Assembly (NCBI RefSeq): GCF_010500245.1
Contig: NZ_JAAGOX010000032.1
Span: forward strand, 124,001 to 188,000
Direction of reading: 5' to 3'
Length of the DNA stretch: 64,000 nt
Origin: Ruegeria sp. PrR005
GTDB lineage: Bacteria; Pseudomonadota; Alphaproteobacteria; Rhodobacterales; Rhodobacteraceae
Positions 53,602 to 63,119 of this stretch are shown here, one piece after another (the stretch's first letter is position 1; each line of letters begins with the position of its first letter). The translations under genes were made by a program, and so were the position numbers. Below the pieces are notes generated by a model. That model was not told where the DNA came from. It ran no database searches and was given only the letters and a program-made list of their open reading frames with translations.

Positions 53602-56062
53602 CGCCGCGCCTCACGATATGCCAAGCCGCCTTGCGTGGCTTGCCTCGGACAATCGCTCCGGGGTCCAGCGGCACCAACCATCCGTGCTGTTCGAGCACTC
53701 GCAGTGCGGCCAGGGCCTTAGGGGATTCCCGTAGCTGGTTCGGGCCGAATTGCACCACTTCACTTTTCAGGATTTCAGGATGTGGCCAGCATTCCAGCAG
53801 CCATTTCCGCAGCATTTCCGCCCGGTCGATTTCCTCGCTTGTGTTTGCAGCGTCGGTCAGTCTCACGGCTTCGGACAGGTAGTATTGCGCCAGCGCGATG
53901 CCGTTAGCCATGTCCTGAGCCGTGACGGCGGAGGCGTCCAAGTCACGCCACAGCGTCAGAACGCCAGCGATACGCGCGGCCTGTTCCGCTGCCTTGGAGG
54001 CATACCCGGTGACATGAGCGAGGGTGCCGCCTGGGGCCTGCTCCAGCTCGATTGCATCGAAAAAACCGATCATCAAGGCACGGGCTTCCGGTGCCAAGGG
54101 CAATTCGCGGGGTTGCAGTTCGCGGGTTTCGGGGTCCATCGGCATTGGGCGGGCGAGAATGCCCTGAAGCCTGCCCGCAAACTCTGCTAGCGCTGTATCG
54201 TCACGCCGCGCCTTTGCGTGTTCTCGCCTGCCGATTGCGCTGGGTGGCTCGCAGATCAGGAACCGGGGCAGGAAGCCGGTTTCTGTCGCCATGCGGTCAG
54301 CCATAAAGGCTCGGGCAACACGGGGCTGTACCATCAGATGCACCGCCAGCCGACGACCGTAGAGCGTGGCATGTCCATCCCCGGCCCGTGTGCGCCGGAT
54401 CGGGTTGCCTTGCCAGAGGTCGTTCAGCGCCGCCAACGTCTTTTGCCGGTTATCGCTGTTCATCGCATGGCCACCCAGAAACTGCCCGCCTTCGTCCGAG
54501 AAGATGCCCAGCGACGGTTGTCCGGTTGCAAAGAGACGGGTCAGACCCTCGAAGGTCGGTTCCGTCACCGTGCGGTCCGCGCTTGGCGGCGCGGCAGGTT
54601 CCTTGCCCATTGCCGCCAGATCGGCTTGCGCTGCCGTTCGCTTCTCTCCCTTGCCCTTCTTCGCCTCGGCAAGAATGCGGTCGCGTTCGCCCTTCCAGAG
54701 CGCCTGCGCATTGACCCAGCTTGCGTGATCGTCACGCTGGGCGATGGCCTGTTCCCGTTCATGGTCCCGCAATGCCGCCATCAAGGGCGCATCGCAGCTT
54801 GATTTGCGCTCGCCGGATTGCGCGATGGTCAGGGCGTAGACAGATACAGGGCGCAACCCACCCAGCGTTTCGACATTGGCAAACCCCTGAACGGCCAGAG
54901 AGGCGACGCACAGGGCCGATGCGGCAGGAATGGCCACAGGAGCCTGTGTCATGCCCTGAACGGCCTCAACGGCCTTCCTGAGTCCTCCCAGAGCCTCCAC
55001 GGGATAAGGTGCCCCAGGAGCGATTTCCCGCACCAGCGGTTGCGGTTCCTCGGGAGGGGCGCTCCTTGGCGTTGGCAGGGCGAGAGCATCACGTTTGGAC
55101 AGGGTTTCGCGCCAGGCCTCTTTCCAGTCCATTTCTCCGACAGCTTCCTTAAGCAAGGCCAGTGCCGGGGCAATGCCGGTGATCGTTCGCGGAGTGTCGG
55201 CAGATTGCCAGACGTGCGAAGCTTCGGCAGCATCGCAGGGCGTGCCGCCCGAATAGCGCAGAGAAAAGGCAATGAAGCCGGAACGCAGGGTCTCACCAAA
55301 CCCGGCCTTCAGTGACAGCGCCAGCTTTACCCAATCTTCGCGCGACAGGCTGTTGGGTGCGGTTGCCAGCAGGCGGTCCAGGACCTCCAGAGTTTCGTCG
55401 TCCGTTGCCTGCGTATCTCCGAAACCGCCCGTATCTACCCCGAATACGGCTTTGGAAGGAGTTGGGTGCCTATCTCGCTTGCGCGCCTCAATCGCGGCCT
55501 GCGAGGCGGTTAGGGGATACTCAGGCAGATCGCCCTGCCGCAGGGCTTCAGCCAGCGGGCGGTCCGCGTAGGTGTAAGACGCTCCGTTTGCCATGATTGC
55601 GCCGGGAGCGATGATGTAACCGCCATCCCCGCGTGTATCGACATGGGATGCCACCTGCTTTGTCGTACAGCCTGCACCCTCAACGTGGCGAAAGATGTAA
55701 TGCACGCCGCCGCTCGGGGTGTTCACCATAACGGCCAGCGGATCGGTGAGACCAAGGTCAATGATTTCCGTCTTGCCGACTGCCTCGCCCGTTTCCTTGC
55801 TCACGTCACCGTCTATCACCGCCAGCCCGCTCGCCGTGCCGGTGGGAATACCAGGCACTGCACCGGGATGCTGGCTCCACCAAAGATCCACTTGCTCAAC
55901 ATCGGTGGTTGCATCCTTGAAGCCGCTCGAAGTGTAGGGCGCTTTCGCTTTCTTGCCGTCGCAATCGGCTTCACGGCAGGGAAAGACGGGAATGCCGCCA
56001 ATTGCCAGGCGACGGGCAAGGTCATGGTTTGAGGTCACGTTGTTTTGGGGCATCTGGTTCAT
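53591..56062 (-). CDS. primase-polymerase/DUF3987 replication protein
   Basis: An 823-residue protein, the core replication gene of the island. The N-terminal prim-pol domain (about 10-195) has AIGGIPVFPCR, GIPTGTASGLAVIDGD with the acidic pair Asp84/Asp86, and VHYIFRHVEG. A PriCT-like segment follows (about 225-295, SREDWVKLALSLKAGFGETL). The large C-terminal part (about 345-800) matches DUF3987, a helicase-like domain of plasmids and prophages, with FSDEGGQFLGGHAMN as a landmark. It would prime and unwind the excised element. Its start shares a base with the stop of a 31-codon gene (TGATG). Confidence 0.85.
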   Translation of the reverse strand: MNQMPQNNVTSNHDLARRLAIGGIPVFPCREADCDGKKAKAPYTSSGFKDATTDVEQVDLWWSQHPGAVPGIPTGTASGLAVIDGDVSKETGEAVGKTEIIDLGLTDPLAVMVNTPSGGVHYIFRHVEGAGCTTKQVASHVDTRGDGGYIIAPGAIMANGASYTYADRPLAEALRQGDLPEYPLTASQAAIEARKRDRHPTPSKAVFGVDTGGFGDTQATDDETLEVLDRLLATAPNSLSREDWVKLALSLKAGFGETLRSGFIAFSLRYSGGTPCDAAEASHVWQSADTPRTITGIAPALALLKEAVGEMDWKEAWRETLSKRDALALPTPRSAPPEEPQPLVREIAPGAPYPVEALGGLRKAVEAVQGMTQAPVAIPAASALCVASLAVQGFANVETLGGLRPVSVYALTIAQSGERKSSCDAPLMAALRDHEREQAIAQRDDHASWVNAQALWKGERDRILAEAKKGKGEKRTAAQADLAAMGKEPAAPPSADRTVTEPTFEGLTRLFATGQPSLGIFSDEGGQFLGGHAMNSDNRQKTLAALNDLWQGNPIRRTRAGDGHATLYGRRLAVHLMVQPRVARAFMADRMATETGFLPRFLICEPPSAIGRREHAKARRDDTALAEFAGRLQGILARPMPMDPETRELQPRELPLAPEARALMIGFFDAIELEQAPGGTLAHVTGYASKAAEQAARIAGVLTLWRDLDASAVTAQDMANGIALAQYYLSEAVRLTDAANTSEEIDRAEMLRKWLLECWPHPEILKSEVVQFGPNQLRESPKALAALRVLEQHGWLVPLDPGAIVRGKPRKAAWHIVRRGDVV

Positions 56063-56157
56063 CAGCTTGCCCCCCAGATCAACGCGGCGATGGCCTGCGC
56101 CTGTGCTTCGGTCAGCCCATGCAGGCGGCGCAGGTAGAGGATCTGAAGGCGGGTCAT
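56062..56157 (-). CDS. 31-residue coupled peptide gene upstream of the primase
   Basis: A short frame, MTRLQILYLRRLHGLTEAQ, ending AIAALIWGAS. Its ATG overlaps the stop of the upstream 80-residue gene (ATGA), and its TGA overlaps the primase ATG (TGATG). That double coupling, and a sequence that looks like a real amphipathic peptide, argue that it is translated. The function is unknown; it could serve translational coupling or bind the primase. Confidence 0.55.
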   Translation of the reverse strand: MTRLQILYLRRLHGLTEAQAQAIAALIWGAS

Positions 56158-56396
56158 TTCAGCACCTCCAGATGTTCCATCGGGTCGTAGAACCCAGCAC
56201 CTCTGACGCGGGCCAGAACATGCCCCTTGTCGTCTTTCAGCACCCGGTCGGGGGAGCAGTTGCAGGTGCGCTCATGCGTGTAGATCCCGCACCAGTCGTC
56301 GTGCTGGATTTCCTGAATGAAAACTTTGCCTTGCCTAATAACCTTGCGAACTTCTGCGGCCCAGGCGCGTCGTGCTTTTCGTATCGATGTTGTCAT
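56154..56396 (-). CDS. small island protein of unknown function, 80 residues
   Basis: The protein reads MTTSIRKARRAWAAEVRKVI and continues with HDDWCGIYTHERTCNCSPDR (about 33-52), then RVRGAGFYDPMEHLEVLK. The Cys and His residues (C36, H41, C45, C47) could bind a metal. No family was recognised. An aagagg site lies before the ATG. It is followed by the 31-residue gene with an ATGA overlap and lies downstream of alpA in the same direction. Confidence 0.6.
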   Translation of the reverse strand: MTTSIRKARRAWAAEVRKVIRQGKVFIQEIQHDDWCGIYTHERTCNCSPDRVLKDDKGHVLARVRGAGFYDPMEHLEVLK

Positions 56397-56502
56397 GCTC
56401 GAAAGCCTCTTGTCTTGTTAACAAGGGCGGTTCGCGCTATCTTTTGGCTATCCCCAAGCCGAAACAGATCGCGCCGCCGCCCCATGCTCGGGGTGGCGGT
56501 TT

Positions 56503-56727
56503 TTATTCGGCGACTTCGCGGGACTGTTCCCAGGCTTCAAGGTCAGCCAGTCTCCAGCGGGTGCATCCCGGGGACAGCACCACCGGTTTCGGAAAGCTCG
56601 GGTCAGTTTTCGCCCAACGCCAAGGGGTCGTGCGATGTACGTCGTAGCGTTCGGCTACTTTGGTGTCCGGGAGGTACGTGTGCGTTTTGCGAGGTGCAAT
56701 TGTATCCCGAAAGTAGGTGTGCGTCAT
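56503..56727 (-). CDS. AlpA-family helix-turn-helix regulator/excisionase
   Basis: A 74-residue protein with an AlpA-type winged HTH. The core TKVAERYDVHRTTPWRWAKT, SFPKPVVLSPGCTRWRL and ADLEAWEQSR follows the MerR/AlpA pattern. AlpA proteins activate integrase or act as recombination directionality factors in satellite elements. The ATG at 56727 is preferred to the GTG at 56736 because ggag lies 8 bases before it. It is placed between the integrase-coupled gene and the replication genes, as expected. Confidence 0.82.
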   Translation of the reverse strand: MTHTYFRDTIAPRKTHTYLPDTKVAERYDVHRTTPWRWAKTDPSFPKPVVLSPGCTRWRLADLEAWEQSREVAE

Positions 56728-56818
56728 GCAATACACTCCAATCAGTTGCGATTGGTAGCAATCGTGACAGGCTCAATTCATGACACGAACCGAGAAGTAT
56801 TCCGAATAGATTTTCGAA

Positions 56819-57565
56819 TTATGAGCGCGGGCCTGGTCGCGAAAGCTCGGGCATAATTTCGCAAGCCTCACGCCACAGAGCAAGCCAGGCTTCGTGCTTC
56901 ATGTCATGAGCAAACATCTTCTTTGCTTCAGCTTTTGTACGTACCTTTCCGGACTGGAAAGCCTCTACAATCAATTGCACAACTTCTTCGGCAGCATCGA
57001 AACGGTCTCGCCTCTCTCCAGGCTGGGCTTCAATCTTAGCGATCAACCAATCCGCCAATTGGTCAAGGTTGGCCACTCGCGTATTGCTTTCCTTGATGCA
57101 CAGTGCTGCACCAGCTATCGGGTTAGATGACCCGAGTAGCATTTTGGCCTCTACCAGATGGTCAAACTTTCTTTCCGCAAGGTATTGCCGGTAGAAATAT
57201 TTTCTCGGAAAGGTACTGTCACTAAAGAGATCCAGCTTATCAAAGCCCGGTTTGTTCTTATCCGTTGGGTTTTCGTAGTCAACCATCCAATCAGGGTCAG
57301 AGTAGCGAAGAAAACTACCATCAACTTTCACTATGGCGCCAGAGGGCAGACATGCACGGATGTCGCTGCCAAAAACTTCGAAGAACCCTGAGATCAACCA
57401 ATTCCGCGCTGCTTTTCTCTCTATCGGGTCAAGCGATGTCGGGTGAAAACTTTCCTCCAATTCGTAGTGTGGGTGGTCGTCGGCTGGAAGAAACAAGTAG
57501 TCCAAGTCCAGGTTAAACAGATGAACGATCTCCGACAACGTCACATAGCTTTCGGGACACCACAT
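56819..57565 (-). CDS. unknown protein coupled to the integrase, 248 residues
   Basis: No named family was recognised. It begins MWCPESYVTLSEIVHLFNLD. Its ATG overlaps the integrase TGA (TGATG), so it is translated with the integrase. The middle contains AIVKVDGSFLRYSDPDWMVD and a helical segment DQLADWLIAKIEAQ. The C-terminal 40 residues (RTKAEAKKMFAHDMKHEAWL...SRPGPRS) resemble a short tail domain that I have seen on varied alphaproteobacterial island proteins. Base composition is clearly AT-richer than the integrase. It may be cargo (defence or regulation) or an integration helper; this is not decided. Confidence 0.6.
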   Translation of the reverse strand: MWCPESYVTLSEIVHLFNLDLDYLFLPADDHPHYELEESFHPTSLDPIERKAARNWLISGFFEVFGSDIRACLPSGAIVKVDGSFLRYSDPDWMVDYENPTDKNKPGFDKLDLFSDSTFPRKYFYRQYLAERKFDHLVEAKMLLGSSNPIAGAALCIKESNTRVANLDQLADWLIAKIEAQPGERRDRFDAAEEVVQLIVEAFQSGKVRTKAEAKKMFAHDMKHEAWLALWREACEIMPELSRPGPRS

Positions 57566-58857
57566 CACCCAATCCTCACAACGCTCGCCCCGGCACCGTC
57601 TCTGCCGGTCAGGAAGTCCGCCCATGCGGCCATCATGTTGCGGCGCTTCTCCACCATGTCGCCGCGCCGGTAAGAGGCCTCCACCGCGTTTGCGACCTTG
57701 TGGGCCAAGGCCACTTCGGCCATGTCGCCGGGGAAGTGCGTGCGTTCGGCCACCCAATCGCGAAACGTGCTGCGCAGCCCATGCGGAACCGCAGGGCGCT
57801 TGCTGACACGGTCAACAAACCCCTGACCGCCTGCTTTCACATCGTCAGCGTGCAACCGTTTCATGGCGGCACTCAAGGTCATGTCGGACATTTGCCCGCC
57901 GCGTGTGCCGGGAAAGACCAGCGGATTGTCAGCATGGCGCGGCACGGCTTTCAGCAAAGCCAGTGCCTCGGCAGTCAAGGGAACGCGAAGTTCGCGGTCC
58001 ATCTTCATTCGTGCTGCCGGAATGGTCCAAAGCCCGGTGTCCATGTCTATTTCATCCCATGTGGCCCCGCGTACCTCTTTCGAACGCGTGGCGGTCAGGG
58101 CGGCAAATTCCAGCGCGCGTGCGCCCATGCCTTCGCGTTCTCCAATAGCTTTGAACCAGCGCGGCGCATCGTCAATCTGCAATGCAGGCTGGTTGTCCTG
58201 TTTCGCCACTTTCGCGGCAGGGGGCAGGAGTTCCTTGAGATTGCCAGCCCAACGCGCCGGATTGTCGCCCGTCCGATGCCCCGCCACGGTCGCCCATGAC
58301 AAAACGGCCTCGATCCGGCCCCGCAGGCGCGATGCCGTTTCCGTCTTGCTGTGCCAGATCGGTTCCAGAACGCGAAGCACGTCCTGCACTTCAATGTCCT
58401 GCACCAGCATCTTGCCAAGTTCCGGCATGGCATAGCTCTGCAGCGTATTTTCCCATTGTTGCCGGTGTTTCGCATTCCTGAAAGCGTCCAGTTTCGATGC
58501 AAGACACTTTTCGGTTGCCTCCGCAAAGGTCAGCCCCCGCCGCTGATCTGCTACCAACGCGGCCCGTGCAGCCTTGCGTTGCTCCACCGGGTCGATACCG
58601 TGCCGGATCAGGTCTTTTGCCTCACGCGCCCGTTCCCGTGCCATTGCCAGCGTCACATCGGGGAAGCCACCGAGACCGATTTCCCGGCGTTTGTTCCCGA
58701 CGGTCACGCGCAAGAGCCAAGTGCGGCCCCCGTTCGGCGTGATCTGCAACAACAGCCCAGAGACACCGCCCACCGCGAATGTCGCATTTCCGCCCGTGCC
58801 GGGATGCTGCAAGCGCTTAACATCCAGCGCGGAAAGTTCCTTGGCAATTCTCGGCAT
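57565..58857 (-). CDS. int: P4-type tyrosine integrase
   Basis: A 430-residue site-specific tyrosine recombinase. The N-terminal DUF4102-type arm-binding domain (about 1-85) has LLLQITPNGGRTWLLRVTVG. The catalytic domain carries Arg258 (LTATRSKEV), His359 and Arg362 (PHGLRSTFRD), His386 (LAHKV) and the nucleophile Tyr396 (ASYRRGD). All active residues are present. The start at 58857 (MPRIAKELSALDV) fits the family better than 58875. It sits about 150 bases from attR and reads into the island. Confidence 0.93.
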   Translation of the reverse strand: MPRIAKELSALDVKRLQHPGTGGNATFAVGGVSGLLLQITPNGGRTWLLRVTVGNKRREIGLGGFPDVTLAMARERAREAKDLIRHGIDPVEQRKAARAALVADQRRGLTFAEATEKCLASKLDAFRNAKHRQQWENTLQSYAMPELGKMLVQDIEVQDVLRVLEPIWHSKTETASRLRGRIEAVLSWATVAGHRTGDNPARWAGNLKELLPPAAKVAKQDNQPALQIDDAPRWFKAIGEREGMGARALEFAALTATRSKEVRGATWDEIDMDTGLWTIPAARMKMDRELRVPLTAEALALLKAVPRHADNPLVFPGTRGGQMSDMTLSAAMKRLHADDVKAGGQGFVDRVSKRPAVPHGLRSTFRDWVAERTHFPGDMAEVALAHKVANAVEASYRRGDMVEKRRNMMAAWADFLTGRDGAGASVVRIG

Positions 58858-59003
58858 CTGTTCACCCCGCATCATACCCGCCTAAAAATATGCGAATGAT
58901 CGCGACAAACTGCAACAGGTGACAACGGGAAATGTTAAAATATATATTTAATACAGTAGCTTATGAGGGTGATCGCTACATGTTGCGACAGGAAAATGGG
59001 GGT

Positions 59004-59018
59004 TCCTCGGTCCGCCAT
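59004..59018. other. right attachment site (attR)
   Basis: tcctcggtccgccat repeats the tRNA-Arg 3' end. Just left of it is gggggttc (58998-59005), which also occurs in the tRNA T arm; the copy looks like a longer tRNA tail from which gaatcctc has been lost. The rest of 58858-59260 (about 400 bases) holds the integrase promoter region and chromosomal flank with no gene recognised. Confidence 0.82.
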
Positions 59019-59260
59019 GGTAATCCCCTAAAAATCAAACGCTTAGGCGAAGCAGTAGCTAGCCGATATCGATTTTAACATCCATACTATGGGCAATATC
59101 GGGTGTGGATCGCCTTGTTCTACAGAAGCCATCCAGGGTCGCTCATTTGGGTGATGTATCGGCCTTAGTCGGCCCATGCGCCTGGGTTCCGCACCTACGT
59201 TCAGCAAGGGTGCCGGACTTCATCATGACGGCCAAGAGTGCGGCGTGACACCGGGCGATG

Positions 59261-60925
59261 TTACTTCTTGCTCGCCATCGGCAGGTTCAGTCCATTCCGG
59301 TCGGCACAAGCCATTGCAATATCATAACCGGCGTCTGCATGACGCATCACACCGCTGGCAGGGTCGTTCCACAGGGTGCGCCCGATGATTTCATCGGCTT
59401 CGCGACTGCCATCGGCAAGAATGGCGATGCCGGCATGCTGCGAGAACCCCATGCCCATTCCGCCGCCATGGTGAAAGGACACCCAGGTCGCGCCGTTGGC
59501 CACGTTCAGAAGTGCATTCAGGATCGGCCAGTCCGATATTGCATCCGAGCCGTCGAGCATTCCTTCGGTCTCTCTGTTCGGGCTGGCGACCGAGCCCGAG
59601 TCCATATGGTCGCGGCCTATGACAACGGGCGCGCTCAGTTCGCCGTTGCGCACCATTTCGTTGAAGGCCAGACCCAGCCGATGCCGATCCCCAAGCCCGA
59701 CCCAACAGATACGCGCGGGTAACCCCTGAAACCGGACGTGTTCGCGCGCCTTGTCCAGCCAGTTGTGCAGGAATTTGTCGTCCGGCATCAACTCCCGGAC
59801 CTTCGCGTCGGTCTTGTAGATATCCTCAGGATCGCCCGATAGCGCAACCCAGCGGAACGGTCCCTTGCCCTCGCAGAAGAGGGGCCGCACATAGGCTTCA
59901 ACGAAGCCCGGAAAGCCAAAGGCGTTCTCGGCGCCCGCCTCCATGGCCATCGCGCGCAGGTTGTTGCCGTATTCCAGAACCACACTGCCCTTTTCCCTGG
60001 CGGCGTTCATCAGGTCGACATGGCGTGCCATGGTCTGCTTCGCCGCCTTCGACACCGCCTCGGGATCCTTCTCGCGCATGTCGTTCCACTGGCCGACCGT
60101 CCAGCCTTGCGGCAGATAGCCGTTGACCGGGTCATGCGCCGAGGTCTGGTCGGTCAGCACATCGGGGCGGACACCCCGCCTTTCCAGTTCTTCCAGCACG
60201 TCGACGGCATTGCCCAGCAGCCCGACCGAAACCGGTCGCGTAGCATTCCTGATTATGTCCAGCGCCTGATCCAGCGTTTCGGCGGCCTGGTCCAGATAGC
60301 CGGTGCGGATGCGGAACTCGATCTTGTCGCGCTGGCATTCGACGACCAACGCATGAAAGCCAGCCATTGTGGCCGCCAGGGGCTGTGCCCCGCCCATGCC
60401 GCCAAGCCCGCTTGTCACCACCAGCTTGCCGCTGACCTTGCCGTCGAAATGGCGCTGGCCGATGGCCGAAAAAGTCTCGTAGGTGCCCTGCACGATGCCC
60501 TGGCTGCCGATGTATATCCAAGACCCGGCGGTCATCTGGCCATACATGGTCAGGCCCAGGCGATCCAGTTCGTTGAAATGCTCCCAGTTGGCCCAGTTCG
60601 GAACGAGATTCCCGTTTGCGATCAGCACCCGTGGTGCCATGCGGTGGGTTTTGAAGATACCGACCGGCTTGCCGGATTGAACAAGCAGGGTTTCGTCCGC
60701 CTCCAGAGCCCTGAGCGCCTCGACCATGGCATCGAAGCACTCCCAGTTGCGCGCGGCGCGGCCGATACCGCCATACACCACAAGCTCCTCGGGTCGTTCT
60801 GCCACGTCGGGATCGAGGTTGTTCATCAACAGCCGCAACGGTGCCTCGGTGGCCCAGCTTTTGGCGGTCAGATCAGTTCCGGTCGGGGATCGGACGATCC
60901 GGGAATTCTTGCGGGTGAAGGTCAT
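59261..60925 (-). CDS. hutU: urocanate hydratase
   Basis: A 554-residue NAD-dependent urocanase-family enzyme. Urocanase hydrates urocanate to imidazolonepropionate in histidine degradation. Landmarks: [20 protein letters not shown] (51-70), [20 protein letters not shown] (171-190, NAD binding), YGNNLRAMA, and [12 protein letters not shown] with the essential Cys407 (Cys410 in Pseudomonas). It is last in an operon with a CoA transferase and an MDR gene under an IclR regulator. No hutH, hutI or hutG is in the window. A related substrate such as thiourocanate is possible. Confidence 0.92.
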   Translation of the reverse strand: MTFTRKNSRIVRSPTGTDLTAKSWATEAPLRLLMNNLDPDVAERPEELVVYGGIGRAARNWECFDAMVEALRALEADETLLVQSGKPVGIFKTHRMAPRVLIANGNLVPNWANWEHFNELDRLGLTMYGQMTAGSWIYIGSQGIVQGTYETFSAIGQRHFDGKVSGKLVVTSGLGGMGGAQPLAATMAGFHALVVECQRDKIEFRIRTGYLDQAAETLDQALDIIRNATRPVSVGLLGNAVDVLEELERRGVRPDVLTDQTSAHDPVNGYLPQGWTVGQWNDMREKDPEAVSKAAKQTMARHVDLMNAAREKGSVVLEYGNNLRAMAMEAGAENAFGFPGFVEAYVRPLFCEGKGPFRWVALSGDPEDIYKTDAKVRELMPDDKFLHNWLDKAREHVRFQGLPARICWVGLGDRHRLGLAFNEMVRNGELSAPVVIGRDHMDSGSVASPNRETEGMLDGSDAISDWPILNALLNVANGATWVSFHHGGGMGMGFSQHAGIAILADGSREADEIIGRTLWNDPASGVMRHADAGYDIAMACADRNGLNLPMASKK

Positions 60926-60939
60926 GGGACAGGGACCTC

Positions 60940-62133
60940 TCAGATGGTTCCGGCCTGTCTGAGCGCGGCGATTTCCGCGTCGCTCAGCCCGGCCTGGGAT
61001 TTCAGGATTTCGTCGGTGTGTTGGCCCAGTGTCGGGCTCGAATAGTCCTGCGTCTGGACCATGCCCGAGAACCGCACCGGTTGGGGGACCAGCGGGATCT
61101 CGCCCAGTTTGTCATGTGTGCCCTTGGCGATCAGTTCGCGCTCGGAGACATGGGTCGAGGTGGTCAGCTGTTTCAGATTCCAGACCGGCGCCACAGGAAT
61201 GCCCTTGGACAGAAGTAGGTCGACCGCGTCGGATTGGGATTGCCTGCGCGCCCACTGCGCGATCAGTTCCCGCAGTTCACCCTCGTTGCGATTTCGATCG
61301 GCGTTGGTGCGGAAACGGGGGTCCTCGGCCAATTCCGGCTGCCCGATCAACTCTGCCAGTCCGGCGAACAGTTTGTTGCTATAGCAGACCAGAACGATGT
61401 CGCCGTCGCGGGCGGCAAAACTGTCGACCGGATAGGTGACGGGGTGACGGTTGCCCACTGGGGCAGGTGTGTCGTCCATGTAAAGCTGGCGGGCCAAACC
61501 TGTGAGTTGCATCGACATCACACTGTCCAACATTGCAACGTCGACATGATGGCCCTTGCCGTTGCGTTCCCGGTCGAACAGCGCGGCCAACGTCCCGAAG
61601 GCGGCGAACATGCCGGAACAGACGTCGGCCAGGGATTCGCCCACGGCTGTGGCCGGGCCGCCCTTCGGTCCGGTCAGGCTCATGAGGCCGCTCATGGCCT
61701 GAATGACCAGATCAAAGGCGGGGAGATCCTTGAACGGGCCGTCCTGCCCAAAGCCCGACAGGCTGGTATAGACGATCGAGGGGTTGAGCGCGCGTATCGA
61801 GGGTTCGTCTAGACCCAGCCGGGCCATGACGCCGGGGCGAAAGTTTTCGACGATCACGTCGCATTTCGGGATCAGATTGCGGATCAGTGCCTGTCCTTCG
61901 GGCGACTTCATGTTGACGGTGACGCTTTTCTTGTTCCGGTTCAGCAGGATGAAATAAGTGCTTTCGCCATCTTTGTAGGGGCCGAAATGCCGGGCATCGT
62001 CGCCCATGCCCGGCATCTCGATCTTGATCACCTCGGCGCCCAGATCAGCCAGCATCGAGGTGCAGAATGGCCCCGACATGACCCGTGACAGGTCCAGTAC
62101 GCGAATGCCGCTGAGGATGCCCTGGTTGCTCAT
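60940..62133 (-). CDS. class III (CaiB/BaiF) CoA transferase
   Basis: A 397-residue class III acyl-CoA transferase. Landmarks are [20 protein letters not shown] at the N terminus, [19 protein letters not shown], the SGFGQDGPF region and [20 protein letters not shown] (about 168-187), whose Asp is the likely catalytic residue. It moves CoA between carboxylic acids; the acid is unknown. The start at 62133 overlaps the stop of the MDR gene (ATGA), with aagg 9 bases before it. hutU follows after 14 bases. Confidence 0.88.
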   Translation of the reverse strand: MSNQGILSGIRVLDLSRVMSGPFCTSMLADLGAEVIKIEMPGMGDDARHFGPYKDGESTYFILLNRNKKSVTVNMKSPEGQALIRNLIPKCDVIVENFRPGVMARLGLDEPSIRALNPSIVYTSLSGFGQDGPFKDLPAFDLVIQAMSGLMSLTGPKGGPATAVGESLADVCSGMFAAFGTLAALFDRERNGKGHHVDVAMLDSVMSMQLTGLARQLYMDDTPAPVGNRHPVTYPVDSFAARDGDIVLVCYSNKLFAGLAELIGQPELAEDPRFRTNADRNRNEGELRELIAQWARRQSQSDAVDLLLSKGIPVAPVWNLKQLTTSTHVSERELIAKGTHDKLGEIPLVPQPVRFSGMVQTQDYSSPTLGQHTDEILKSQAGLSDAEIAALRQAGTI

Positions 62134-63119
62134 GCCCATGCGCCTTTGCTTGCGTCGGCGTTCAGAACCGCCTTGCCCTGAATGCGCCTGTTGGCCAGAT
62201 CATCCAGCGCCTCGGGCAGATTGCCGATAGAGTGGCGTTCATCGACCAGCGGATTGATATGCCCTTCGGCAATCAGCCCTTCGAGTTTCGTCTGAAGTCC
62301 AGCAAGCAGGGCTGCGTCGGTGTCGTGATTCCAGTAGACCCCGATGGCGGAGGCGCGTTTCAACAAGAGACGGTGCGGCGCTAGTTTCTGCATCGCACCA
62401 GAAGAAAAGCCGACGATCAAGTAACGCCCGTCATGGGCGATGCAGCGCAGGCTGTTTTCTCCGATCTCTCCCCCGACCGGATCGAGGATCACATTGGCGC
62501 CCCTGCCGCCGGTGATGGACTTGACCTGATCCACCCAGTCGCTGTCGCGGTAGCACACAAGGTGGTGTGCCCCATGCGCCTTTGCGGTCTCAAGTTTCTC
62601 CTGCGACCCGGCGGTTGCGATAATGGTTGCGCCGTTGGCCGCCGCAATCTCGACCGCGGCAAGCCCGACACCTCCGGCTGCGGCGTGGATCATCACGGTG
62701 TCGGCCGGTGTCAGTCGGGCGCAGGTGTCCAACGCGACCAGCGCTGTTGTATAAGAGACAGGAAGAGCCGCAGCCTGGGACAGGCTAAACCCCTCCGGAA
62801 CCCGGATGGCCATGTCCTGGCGCACCAGCGCGTATTCGGCAAACCCGCCCCACAGGACCTTGCTGGCGACCGCGTCACCGGGCTTGAACGCGCTGCCTTC
62901 GGGGGCGTCTTCGACGATCCCGGCAAGCTCCTGTCCGACAACAAAGGGGCGCGGAGGGCGGACCTGGTATGTGTCCGCGACCATCAGGAGGTCTGAGTAG
63001 TTGAGGGCCGCATGGGAGACGCGCACCAGAAGATGGTCTGCATCCCGCTTTGGGAGAGCAATCTCTTTGACGTCCAGATGCTCCAATCCCGGAGACGGGC
63101 CCGATACCCAGGCTTTCAT
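62130..63119 (-). CDS. zinc-free MDR, quinone oxidoreductase-like
   Basis: A 329-residue medium-chain oxidoreductase of the NADPH:quinone oxidoreductase/enoyl reductase type. The N-terminal GroES-like domain has HAALNYSDLLMVADTYQVRP. The NADPH motif is AAAGGVGLAAVEIAAANGA (about 145-163). No zinc-binding cysteine cluster is present. It may reduce an unsaturated acyl-CoA or carboxylate made by the operon (inference). Its start overlaps the IclR stop and its stop overlaps the CoA transferase start, both by ATGA. Confidence 0.87.
   Translation of the reverse strand: MKAWVSGPSPGLEHLDVKEIALPKRDADHLLVRVSHAALNYSDLLMVADTYQVRPPRPFVVGQELAGIVEDAPEGSAFKPGDAVASKVLWGGFAEYALVRQDMAIRVPEGFSLSQAAALPVSYTTALVALDTCARLTPADTVMIHAAAGGVGLAAVEIAAANGATIIATAGSQEKLETAKAHGAHHLVCYRDSDWVDQVKSITGGRGANVILDPVGGEIGENSLRCIAHDGRYLIVGFSSGAMQKLAPHRLLLKRASAIGVYWNHDTDAALLAGLQTKLEGLIAEGHINPLVDERHSIGNLPEALDDLANRRIQGKAVLNADASKGAWA

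Larger units (their letters stand above)
47852..59018. mobile_element. integrative genomic island inserted at tRNA-Arg
   Basis: About 11.2 kb bounded by the 15-base direct repeat tcctcggtccgccat (47852-47866 and 59004-59018). It carries a P4-type integrase next to the right end. The right part is a minus-strand module (integrase to the HGG protein) without structural phage genes. The left part has IS remnants, one intact IS630 element and two lower-GC cargo genes. The tRNA gene is kept whole. Boundaries and content together make this a mobile element with high confidence; whether it can still excise is unknown. Confidence 0.88.

Noticed and set aside
59004-59018. Second tRNA-Arg gene
   Set aside because: Only the last 15 bases of the tRNA are present, without D or anticodon arms. 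It is the attR copy.
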